DNA of 64,000 nt from an uncultured Verrucomicrobiota bacterium (GTDB lineage Bacteria; Verrucomicrobiota; Verrucomicrobiia; Opitutales; UBA9783). Of this stretch, positions 35,504-43,851 are shown one piece after another (position 1 is the first letter of the stretch; each line of letters starts with the position of its first letter). A program made the position numbers and the translations under genes. The stretch covers positions 24,761 through 88,760 of the forward strand of contig CAMHMO010000006.1 in assembly GCA_946186275.1 (NCBI GenBank). The letters run 5' to 3'. Under the pieces are notes generated by a model, which made no database searches, had not been told where the DNA came from, and saw nothing but the letters and a program-made list of their open reading frames with translations.

Positions 35504-37060
35504 TCAGGATAGTCCGTAGGTGCTTTGCGTCAAGTCCGAAGCGGGATGTCGAATAATGCGTTCGTTGGCGGCAAGATATTCCAGAAGTTTGAAAACATCT
35601 TCCGCATTTGGAATTTTCAGAATGTCTGCCAATGTTTCGACCGAAAAAGTTTCCGACCGATGTTCCGACAAATACGCAAGCAGGTTTTTTTGCAGTTCCA
35701 AATAACGTTTGGCGGCTTTTTTCCCCGCTTCCACGCCCGGCTGATGGTAAGCGTTGATGTGAATAAAGCTCGCGTAAAACCCGACGGCACGTTCGAACAG
35801 TGACACTAACGCACCGAGCGACCGTTCATCCAATTGTTTCAGCGTAATCGTGATCGACGGTCGTTGCACATCCGACAACGCCGCACGCGTTCCGAGGAAA
35901 AAACCTTCGAGGAAATCGCCGCTCGTCAGTCCCGGCTCAACCTCCACCGATGGGGGTCGGCTCGACTTTTGCACCTCGATAAACGTTACGAACGCATCCT
36001 CCAAACCGTCGCGCAGCTGCTGAACATAGGCGTGTTGATCGGTGGAACCTTTGTTGCCGTACACCGTGAGCCCCTGATGCACAACATTGCCGTCGAGATC
36101 GAGTTTTTTCCCGAGCGATTCCATGACGAGCTGTTGCAGGTATTTCGGGAACAAAACAAGTGCATCCCTGTACGGCAAAACAACCATGTTGCGTTTGCCG
36201 CGACCGCCCGTGCAGGCATACCACGACAGAGCTAACATCAGCGCGGGATTGCGCAAAACATTCGTTTCGCGCGTAAATGTATCCATTTCGGCGGCACCTT
36301 CCAAGAGGCTTCCCGTTGAAATTCCCTGCAACGCCGCCGGCAACAGCCCGACGTTGGAGAAAAGACTGGTGCGCCCGCCGATCCAATCCCACATGGGAAA
36401 TCGCGCCAGCCATTGCTCTTCACATGCCAACCGATCCAAAGCACTGCCTTTGCAGGTAACGGCAACCGCCCGCGGTGCAAACGGCAGATTTTTTTTGTGA
36501 AAAACGTCACGTACCTCCGCCAAACCATTTCGCGGTTCCGGCGTGCTCCCGGATTTGGACGTTACCATCACCAGCGTTTGCGCCAATTCCGGCTCCAAGC
36601 GCCGCAAAACGCGTCCGATGCCATCCGGATCGGTGTTATCGATAAAGAACGGTTGTAATCCGTTGCGTTCCGCCCCGAAGGCGTCGCTCAGTAATTGCGG
36701 TCCGAGTGCCGAACCGCCGATGCCGATACACAGCAGATTTTTGAAGATTTTCCCGTCTTTGGCGTTTAAAACATGTTCGACAAAATCTTTCCGCTTTTGC
36801 TCGTTTTCCCGCAGTTCATCACGAATATCTCCGCTCGGCGCCGATGCGTGATTTCGTAACCAATAGTGCCCGACCATCCGTTGCTCATCGGGGTTGGCGA
36901 TGCTACCCGCTTCCAGCGCGGACATATCTTGTAATGCTTGAGCGATCTTCGGTTGCATCTCTTCGAAAAACGAAGGTGTAAATGGGATTTTGCTCGTATC
37001 TAAAGAGACGTCGAGAGGAGGCAAATGGAGGAAGTGGTGGTGGAAGGAGGAGGGGGACAT
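35504..37060 (-). CDS. pgi: Glucose-6-phosphate isomerase
   Basis: 518 residues. GIGGSALGPQLL, VTSKSGSTPEP (the S-K-(S/T)-G-x-T phosphate site), GGRTSLFSNVGLLPAAL and QHAYVQQLRDG (catalytic His/Gln region) are all present. The C-terminal part has extra residues and a winged-helix-like end (SVETLADILKIPNAEDVFKL) that is seen in some long bacterial Pgi. Converts glucose-6-P and fructose-6-P, feeding the PPi-type PFK. It opens the chain pgi, two small lipoproteins, xthA. Confidence 0.94.
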   Translation of the reverse strand: MSPSSFHHHFLHLPPLDVSLDTSKIPFTPSFFEEMQPKIAQALQDMSALEAGSIANPDEQRMVGHYWLRNHASAPSGDIRDELRENEQKRKDFVEHVLNAKDGKIFKNLLCIGIGGSALGPQLLSDAFGAERNGLQPFFIDNTDPDGIGRVLRRLEPELAQTLVMVTSKSGSTPEPRNGLAEVRDVFHKKNLPFAPRAVAVTCKGSALDRLACEEQWLARFPMWDWIGGRTSLFSNVGLLPAALQGISTGSLLEGAAEMDTFTRETNVLRNPALMLALSWYACTGGRGKRNMVVLPYRDALVLFPKYLQQLVMESLGKKLDLDGNVVHQGLTVYGNKGSTDQHAYVQQLRDGLEDAFVTFIEVQKSSRPPSVEVEPGLTSGDFLEGFFLGTRAALSDVQRPSITITLKQLDERSLGALVSLFERAVGFYASFIHINAYHQPGVEAGKKAAKRYLELQKNLLAYLSEHRSETFSVETLADILKIPNAEDVFKLLEYLAANERIIRHPASDLTQSTYGLS

Positions 37061-37440
37061 AGAGGGTTAGGAGATTGATGTGTGCGGGTGAAATGAGTGA
37101 TGCGATAAGTACATACGGCATTATTACTATAACATAAAAAAACCTGCTTTTGTGTTTTTTTGTTTGGCTTGGTATGCGCATGATATGCGCGTTTCGCTCA
37201 GGAAAGTTTTTAAGCAGTGAAAAAAATCAACGTTTCTTTCGCACATTTTTTGATCAAATTTCTTTCGGCACGCGATATATACGTTTCTAAAGACCAACAT
37301 GGTTTATAATATTAATTAGGTATCCAAGCTTCTGCTTCATGAAATAATTTCCGAAAAAAGCGTAAAAACAAAGCGGTCTTATTCGCCAACTCCACTTTTC
37401 CCCCTTGACTTTCCCCTCCATTCCCCCATCGTAGTCCTGT
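37061..37440. other. Divergent intergenic region between pgi and thrS
   Basis: 380 bases that must hold promoters for both genes. Strongly AT-rich from 37120 to 37330. I looked for a T-box leader before thrS and saw no supporting motif. No ORF supported. Confidence 0.5.
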
Positions 37441-39312
37441 ATGTCATCCGTTGCATCGCACCACTCTTCCGCCTCGACCGCATCCGCTGATTTACGGCGC
37501 TTGCGGCATTCGGCGGCACACGTATTGGCGGCGGCGGTATTGCGGCTGTTCCCGGAGGCAAAATACGACATCGGACCGGCGATTGAAAACGGTTTCTATT
37601 ATGATTTTGGTTTACCGCAAACGCTGACGTCGAAGGATCTGGAGGCGATTGAAGCGGAAATGAAGCGCATCATTGGAGAAGATGTGCCGTTTGAACGCTT
37701 GGAAGTGTCGCGCGAAGAAGCACGGAAGCAACTGGAAGCTCTGCATCAGCCGTATAAATTGGAACGTTTGGCGGATATCCCCAAAGGGGAGGTTGTTTCG
37801 CTGTATAAAAGCGGCGACTTTTTGGATTTGTGCCGCGGTCCGCACATCGAACGTACCGGGTGCATCAAAGCGTTCAAGTTGCTGTCGATTGCCGGCTGTT
37901 ATTACCGCGGGAATGAGCACAACCAACAACTGCAACGCATTTACGGAACCGCTTTCTTTTCACAAGCGGAACTTGAAGAGTATTTGCAACGTTTGGAGCA
38001 GGCAAAGGCACGCGATCACCGCAGGCTCGGGGAACGGTTGAATTTGTTCATTATTGATGATTGCGTCGGGCAGGGGTTGGTTTTGTGGACGCCGAAGGGC
38101 ACGATTTTGCGCAAACAGCTGCAGGTGTTTCTGGAGGAGGAACTCACCAAACAGGATTACGTGCAGGTGACAACACCGCACATCGGGAAACTGGATTTAT
38201 TCAAAACCTCCGGGCACTATCCCTATTACAAGGAATCGCAGTTTGCGCCGATTTGGGAGCGCAATGCGTGGAACGAAGCGTTGAAAATGTCGCATTCCTG
38301 CGAAGAATTGCGGCAGCGTTTGGAGGAGAAAGTCGATGTTGACGGCTTCCTGTTGAAGCCGATGAACTGCCCGATGCACGTGCGTTTGTACGCATCGCAA
38401 CCGCGCTCGTACCGCGATTTGCCGATTCGCATGGCGGAATTCGGGACGGTGTACCGATGGGAACAGTCGGGGGAACTGAGCGGCTTGACACGCGTGCGCG
38501 GTTTTACGCAGGATGATGCGCACATTTTCTGCCGTGAAGACCAGCTGGAGGCGGAACTGTCCGGTTGTCTGAAGCTCATTAATACTATTTTTACGACGCT
38601 CGGCATGAGCGATTACCGCGTGCGAATTTCGTTGCGCGACCCGAAATCCGACAAATACATCGGCGATGATGCGCTGTGGAAAAAAGCCGAAGCGGGATTA
38701 CGGAAGGCGGCGCAACAATTGTCGCAACCGGCAACGGAAGCAATCGGCGAAGCGGCGTTTTACGGTCCGAAGCTGGATTTTATCGTGCGCGACGTCATCG
38801 GGCGCGAATGGCAGCTCGGAACCATTCAAATTGATTACAATCTGCCACACCGCTTTAACATTCACTACGTCGGTTCCGACAATCAACCGCACGTACCGAT
38901 TATGATTCACCGCGCACCGTTCGGTTCGATGGAACGTTTCTGCGGTCTGCTGATTGAGCATTTCGGCGGCGATTTCCCGCTTTGGCTGGCGCCGGAACAG
39001 GTACGTATTTTGCCGATTAAGGATGATTTAATTCCTTACGCGGACGAAATTCATGCCTGTCTCAAAACGGCGCACATCCGCTGTTCCGTTGACGACCGCT
39101 CGGAAACGCTGAATGCGAAAATCCGCGCGGCGGAAAGTGACAAGGTTCCCTATAGCTTTGTCGTCGGCGCGAAAGAACAAGAGACGCATTCCGTTTCGGT
39201 GCGCTCCCGTTGCCAACCGCACAACAACGGCACGCATACGCTGGAAGCCATACTCGCGATTTTACGGGAGGAAATTCAAGAGCGCAAATTGCCCGAGGCG
39301 ATGCGGGGATAA
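37441..39312 (+). CDS. thrS: Threonine--tRNA ligase without TGS domain
   Basis: 623 residues. The protein begins at the editing domain: LRHSAAHVLAAAVLRLFPEA has the H-x3-H site and LCRGPHIERTG the later Cys/His site. The catalytic core follows with motif 2 in AEFGTVYRWEQSGELSG and MNCPMHVRLY, motif 3 in HRAPFGSMERFCGLLIEH. The C-terminal anticodon-binding domain is complete. A TAG stop at 37432-37434 is in frame just upstream of the ATG, so the N-terminal TGS domain of the standard 640-residue enzyme is absent, not missed. Confidence 0.94.
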   Translation: MSSVASHHSSASTASADLRRLRHSAAHVLAAAVLRLFPEAKYDIGPAIENGFYYDFGLPQTLTSKDLEAIEAEMKRIIGEDVPFERLEVSREEARKQLEALHQPYKLERLADIPKGEVVSLYKSGDFLDLCRGPHIERTGCIKAFKLLSIAGCYYRGNEHNQQLQRIYGTAFFSQAELEEYLQRLEQAKARDHRRLGERLNLFIIDDCVGQGLVLWTPKGTILRKQLQVFLEEELTKQDYVQVTTPHIGKLDLFKTSGHYPYYKESQFAPIWERNAWNEALKMSHSCEELRQRLEEKVDVDGFLLKPMNCPMHVRLYASQPRSYRDLPIRMAEFGTVYRWEQSGELSGLTRVRGFTQDDAHIFCREDQLEAELSGCLKLINTIFTTLGMSDYRVRISLRDPKSDKYIGDDALWKKAEAGLRKAAQQLSQPATEAIGEAAFYGPKLDFIVRDVIGREWQLGTIQIDYNLPHRFNIHYVGSDNQPHVPIMIHRAPFGSMERFCGLLIEHFGGDFPLWLAPEQVRILPIKDDLIPYADEIHACLKTAHIRCSVDDRSETLNAKIRAAESDKVPYSFVVGAKEQETHSVSVRSRCQPHNNGTHTLEAILAILREEIQERKLPEAMRG

Positions 39313-39546
39313 AGAAAAGCGTTCGTCGTCGAAGCGGTTAATTGTCGGATGCAATGAAATATTGCCCGCGCGGAGGTTGCGGGTGTGCCTTAAAAGGTTA
39401 AACGGCAAGGCAATCAAGTACGCTCAAGACAAAAGACAAAGGGTAAAACAATGCTTACTTGCCGATTCGAACACTAACCGCAGAATGCGGAAACATAACA
39501 ACACCCCAACCCGATCGCCGCATCGTTCTCATCACCATCCCTCACC

Positions 39547-42041
39547 TTAAGCTTCCTCGACGCCCACATCATCGCTATAATCACACCCCTCATAATCCAT
39601 ATCATTATCCACTCCGTTGCCCTTACAATTATCATCCTCATCAGGATTTTGCATTATAATAAACTGCGTACCCGCTCGGTGTCCTTTATGATGTATGTGA
39701 ACAAAGCCCTGTTTGTCGCGTTCTTGTATCATAGAACAAGATTCGCCACAATCTTTGTAATGTTGTCCGAACATGTGGGCGTGGTCTACATGCGATTCTC
39801 CACACACAGGACATGTTTTTATAAACCACTTCTGGCATTCGCCGTAGTGCCAGTACGCTTTTCCGCTCGCCAATGGCATCCTTCCACGCATCCGTGCTTG
39901 ACCTTACAATGCAACTCTCTGCTGTCAACCTTATTCATGCAAATCGGACAAATTGCAGGTCTGTTCTTACAAAAATCACTGTGAACGAAATTCTTCAACT
40001 CGTTAAATCGACAATCCGGTGTGCATTTGTAAACATCCCGCATATGCACGGTCAGTTGCGTCGCAATACCAGTAAATTTACACCCTCCGCTCTTCAACGG
40101 ACAGGTTTTGATAAGGTTCTGGCGGAAGTAATCACATTCCTACTCCCAAATTTTCCGTTTGCTCGGAATCGGTTTACATTTGTCCGTACACTTATGTAAT
40201 GACGACATATGTTCCAACCCGGACTTTTGTTTGCATAACGGATAGCGTACGCGATGTTTGTTAGTATGCCAACTTTCATTGACTTGATTCGGACAAAAAA
40301 TTTCTCCGCAGTCACACTGTTTTAAATATGGATATTCCTTCCTGATGAGCTCCGTACGATTCGGAAAGTCCTTGTTACACATGTGACAAAAGAAAAAATT
40401 CTTATGTTTGTCACAATGCCAACTTTCCTTGGCTTCATACGGCAAAATAAGTTCTCCACAGGTACAAGACTCCACATTCGGATGGATATTCTTGATATGC
40501 TTCACACGATCTTCGAAGCTCCCGTTATACACACGACAAAAGAAACAACAATCCTCATGTTCTTCCTCAAAATGCTCAAAAGGAGATAAAGACAACCAAA
40601 TTCCACATATTTCGCAGTAATAATAGTCCTCATGTGCCTCCTCCATATGTTTTACGGGATCGCCTTCCGCGCATTTACCGCATATGAAACAGCAAAAACA
40701 AAATTTTCCAGGATGTTTCTTGAGCGCGTGAGCAATGAGGTTTTTTGGGCACACGGCATCACAGCAACCAGGGCATTTCATGTAAATGCCTTCGTGCGTC
40801 AACAGATGAGCATTCCTGGATGCCGGTCGTTCTTTCTCGTCTTCCGATTCGTACGAAACGGAATTTACGCAGCCCTCGCACCACCAATGAATTTTGTCAT
40901 GCTCTGTCTGCCGGTGCTGCATCCCGGTCCTTTCAAAATCCACTTGACCGCATGTGGCGCACTCATAAAAACAACCTTCGTGTTTCAAACGTATATGGGA
41001 TAACACTTTTCCACGTGGTCCGGAAAAGTCACGACAAGGACACCATGCGAAATCAAACTCACTGTTCTCCGCATTGTCACCAACTCCGCGACTGTTGCCC
41101 AGCAGATGGTTAATGTACTCACAGCCGGACACTCTGTAACAAGGCTGGTTGCACTGTTCGTAATAATATTCGCTGTTATTATTTTTTTGCAACGTTTTAC
41201 ACTTACAGAAACCCTTAAAGCAGGGGTGCGCTCTCTTCACGTGCACTTCGAGCAGAGTATCAATCGGCTTATCGCAAATCGGGCAAGGATATTGATGTTT
41301 CTTCAGCGTGTGTTGCCTGCGATTTGGCTCCTGGAATATTTCTTCACAAAACAGACAACGATTCCGGTGATGCATCGCCATGTGCTCTTCATAACATTCC
41401 TCCAATGTTTTTTTGCAGTCGGGACACCAGAACTCCTCGCCTTTTTTGTGTTTCGTTTCCGCGTGTCCCTCCCAATCCGCCTCCAAAACTGTTTCCTCGC
41501 AGGATTTGCAGTAAAATTTTCGTTTCGGTAAATGCTCAGGATGTTTGTCCCGCAGATGTTCCTACTTGAGAATAACGGGAAAAACCGCTTTTTTTCTCCT
41601 TTCTCTTTGCACACAAAACACCGAAAAGTTCCTTCTTTCAAATCGGAACCTCCGAATTCCTTCGAGTCATCCCCGAATGATGCAAACTCGTATACTTTCC
41701 CGTAACATTCATATTCTCGATACAGATGCATAACTCAACTGTTTACGTCGATTTTCTTGTTGCACACCAAACATCAAAAAAGATAACGCCATCTTATACC
41801 ATGCACCTCCTTCACATGATCCTCGAAAGCATAAGGCTTTCGACCGATTGCGGATCGCCAAAACAAAGTAACGGTTCCGTTGCTGCATTTTGTAGGGATA
41901 CCAAAAATTATACGGCTTACCATCCCCATCGATGTAACACTGGGAACAAGCAAAATTTTCGGAAATCACATTGTCATGGTGTTTCTCAATCCTGTGGCTT
42001 CCCCAAGTTCATCCTCAATTGCTTGGTTGGCACTCCTCACA
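39547..42041 (-). pseudogene. Degenerate gene for a protein of tandem C2H2-type zinc fingers
   Basis: Read on the minus strand, four frames carry one zinc-finger array in order. Most fingers follow C-x2-C-x10-12-H-x3-4-H, e.g. CPDCKKTLEECYEEHMAMHH, CPICDKPIDTLLEVHVKRAH, CEICGIWLSLSPFEHFEEEH. At least 14 repeats lie in the longest intact stretch (40143-41561). It is interrupted by TAG at 41562-41564 and 40140-40142, by a frame change near 41570 (poly-A/T run) and near 39870 (AAAA run), and near the 5' end by TGAs inside the finger at 42010-42041 (CEEC ... HRIEKH) and a frame change near 41900. The tail (from 39640 to 39547) is acidic (DEDD, DYEG, SDDVG). Most is clearly one decayed gene, although sequencing errors could explain part of it. 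Confidence 0.75.
40140..41561 (-). CDS. Longest open part of the zinc-finger array
   Basis: Open frame of about 474 codons bounded by two TAG stops; the first possible starts are a TTG at 41486 and later Met codons. Fingers in order include KFYCKSC, CPDC, CLFC, CPIC, CKC/CNQPC, CPCR, CATC, CEGC, CPGC, CFIC, CEIC, CFFC, CTCG, CHMC and CDCG, most paired with H-x3-4-H about 11 residues later. The Cys/His spacing is like eukaryotic C2H2 and TRAF-like fingers. Such long arrays are rare in bacteria. It might be translated as a shorter protein, or it is dead; the two in-frame TAGs are each followed by GAA. Confidence 0.6.
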   Translation of the reverse strand, partial: EHLRDKHPEHLPKRKFYCKSCEETVLEADWEGHAETKHKKGEEFWCPDCKKTLEECYEEHMAMHHRNRCLFCEEIFQEPNRRQHTLKKHQYPCPICDKPIDTLLEVHVKRAHPCFKGFCKCKTLQKNNNSEYYYEQCNQPCYRVSGCEYINHLLGNSRGVGDNAENSEFDFAWCPCRDFSGPRGKVLSHIRLKHEGCFYECATCGQVDFERTGMQHRQTEHDKIHWWCEGCVNSVSYESEDEKERPASRNAHLLTHEGIYMKCPGCCDAVCPKNLIAHALKKHPGKFCFCCFICGKCAEGDPVKHMEEAHEDYYYCEICGIWLSLSPFEHFEEEHEDCCFFCRVYNGSFEDRVKHIKNIHPNVESCTCGELILPYEAKESWHCDKHKNFFFCHMCNKDFPNRTELIRKEYPYLKQCDCGEIFCPNQVNESWHTNKHRVRYPLCKQKSGLEHMSSLHKCTDKCKPIPSKRKIWE

Positions 42042-42173
42042 CGCAAACCACGCCTCGAACGCCCTGTTGCCGCACAACACCGCAACACATACCGATAAAA
42101 CACACGTTTTTATACATTAACACACCATCTTGACCGTGTATCAATCAGGAAAACTTTATAAATGTAAGATAAC

Positions 42174-42200
42174 TTTTCCGTTTTTTTACAAAACGGAAAA
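42174..42200. repeat. Perfect 11-bp inverted repeat
   Basis: TTTTCCGTTTT and AAAACGGAAAA separated by 5 bases, without a terminal T-run outside the stem. It lies just 3' of the pheT relic on the minus strand and could be an old terminator whose T-run is inside the stem. Confidence 0.5.
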
Positions 42201-42252
42201 AATTATCCAATATCCATTAACTCGGGTACCCCCCGTCCGATGAAATCGGCTT

Positions 42253-42451
42253 ATCCGACGCACTTCGCCGTCTCATACATGCCTCCGCCGAAAATCGCCC
42301 TCAACTCCCGTGCGATCCCGACGTAGCACAAACAATCGCCGCGGTTGGACGGAATTGCGACGTCCAGAATGACATCCTTCGTATCGCCGAACAGTTCCTC
42401 CAACGACGTACCGACGGCGGGATTGCGCTTGCGTTGGGTGCCGAAAGGCAT
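42253..42451 (-). pseudogene. pheT: pheT relic (phenylalanine--tRNA ligase beta, B3 region)
   Basis: A 66-codon stretch contains AVGTSLEELFGDTKDVIL then DVAIPSNRGDCLCYVG and IARELRAIFG, matching the conserved PheT passage in which 'G-T-x-L...D-V-x-L-D-x-x-x-T-P-N-R-x-D-C-L-x-x-x-G-I-A-R-E' introduces the B3/B4 domain. Everything before and after is missing: the next gene upstream starts at 43654 and a hairpin follows. So this is a leftover fragment, presumably with a full pheT elsewhere since the enzyme is essential. Confidence 0.6.
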
Positions 42452-42610
42452 CGGGAGCGATCCGACAGATGAAGTGATCCTGACGCAGAAGTTTCTTTAG
42501 GCTGCGGAGAATGGTCTGACGTACCAATTTTAGAAAGTTCCTTTCAAGAAGTTGCGGTAGAAGGCGGGTGAAGATGGATTTTTGATACCTCGTACCCTGT
42601 TTCAATCTTT

Positions 42611-43654
42611 CTATCCCTGCCACACCATCCCGAGCATAAGGGTACTCAACCCGCTGCCGATTCCCAAAAGTAAAATTTTGTCCCCCGACTGAAATTGTTC
42701 CGCTTCCGCGGCTTTGCAGAGCGATATTGGTAGTGCCACGGAGCCGGTGTTTCCGAGCGTTTCGAAGGTCGAAAAGTTTTTCTTAATATCTAAATTTAAG
42801 GCTTCAAAGAGCTTCCGTTGATGTTGCAGACCGACCTGGTGCGTTAAAATGCAATTCGGCGTTTGTTCATTCCAGGACATCTCTTTTTTGAAAGCTTCCC
42901 AGGCGGTTCTTGAAAGTTTGATGCCTGCTTCCAACAGAGTGCTTGCATCGGTTCGCATCGCCAATACTCCTTCATCGGTTATTCCGCCTTCGCACAATTT
43001 GCAGGCGGAGGCGTCGCTGCAGGCAATACCGCCGAGCAATAACGGTCTTGGTTTATTAACGTCCTCGCGTCGGCGCAACAGGAGTGCGACGGCACCCGAA
43101 CCGATGGTTAAATTCGCAAAGTACGGTTTAATGGTTTGGCGCGTTAGGGTGCGGTCGTTGTTTAAAATTTTCACCGTATGCTCCAACAAAGGGCGACCGT
43201 TTTCGCCCGAAACAATCAAAACACTGCGCGCCGTTTCGGCTTCAATCATGGAGGCTCCGACAACGATTGCATTAAGCACGCCGAGGCAGGCGTTGGACAG
43301 ATCAAAAAAAGCGGTGCGTTCGGATAAATTCAAACCGTGATGTACATACGCCGCCGTTGCCGGTTCCAGGCGATTGCGGCAAACGGAAGCGTTGATAAGA
43401 ACATCAATGTCGACCTTTGGGAAACCGCTTTTTTGCAACAGTGCCTTCCCTGCCAAAATTGCGGCATCGGAAGGTAGAAAATCGCTCGACCAATGACGGC
43501 GTTCGCGAATGCCCGTCATCATTTCCAGGCGTCCTTGAGGTAACTTCAAGCGTTCATATAAGGGCGCGAGGGCGTTTTCAATGCGTTCCGACGACCAAAC
43601 ATCTTCCGGCAGGGCATACGCGTAAGCGTCAAGAACAACGTTTTTAAAGTGCAT
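42611..43654 (-). CDS. 3-oxoacyl-ACP synthase III-like protein (FabH/OleA type)
   Basis: 347 residues of thiolase fold. The active-site Cys is in LSNACLGVLNAIVV, the His in LTHQVGLQHQR and the Asn in TLGNTGSVALP, giving the Cys-His-Asn triad of KAS III. The His motif is T-H-Q-V-G where FabH has P-H-Q-A-N, and the N-terminal part is closer to OleA, which condenses two acyl-CoAs for long-chain olefin or related lipid synthesis. No oleB/C/D gene is nearby. The gene lies 9 bases after tRNA-Pro on the same strand, with a pheT relic downstream. Confidence 0.85.
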   Translation of the reverse strand: MHFKNVVLDAYAYALPEDVWSSERIENALAPLYERLKLPQGRLEMMTGIRERRHWSSDFLPSDAAILAGKALLQKSGFPKVDIDVLINASVCRNRLEPATAAYVHHGLNLSERTAFFDLSNACLGVLNAIVVGASMIEAETARSVLIVSGENGRPLLEHTVKILNNDRTLTRQTIKPYFANLTIGSGAVALLLRRREDVNKPRPLLLGGIACSDASACKLCEGGITDEGVLAMRTDASTLLEAGIKLSRTAWEAFKKEMSWNEQTPNCILTHQVGLQHQRKLFEALNLDIKKNFSTFETLGNTGSVALPISLCKAAEAEQFQSGDKILLLGIGSGLSTLMLGMVWQG

Positions 43655-43663
43655 TTTTCCGCA

Positions 43664-43740
43664 TGGTCGGGACGGTGAGATTCGAACTCACGACTTCATG
43701 CTCCCAAAGCATGCGCTCTGCCAGACTGAACTACATCCCG
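43664..43740 (-). tRNA. tRNA-Pro (UGG)
   Basis: 77 nt with encoded CCA, acceptor CGGGATG/CATCCCG. The anticodon loop TTTGGGA gives UGG. Close relative of the tRNA-Pro (CGG) at 31890. Confidence 0.93.
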
Positions 43741-43851
43741 ACGACCGCTCTCAGTCTGAAAAAACGGTGCCGAAAGTCAAGTTTCATCCAGTATAGTACT
43801 TAGGATGAGAAATAAAATATGTGTCTTTATTTTTCTGTTTTTTTCAAAGCT

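Noticed and set aside
37061..37440. T-box leader for thrS
   Set aside because: No T-box consensus and no antiterminator stem was found in the region.
39547..42041. Stop-codon recoding (TAG/TGA as sense) in the zinc-finger gene
   Set aside because: Other genes of the window end in TAG, TGA and TAA normally, and frame changes also occur in this gene, so decay explains it better.
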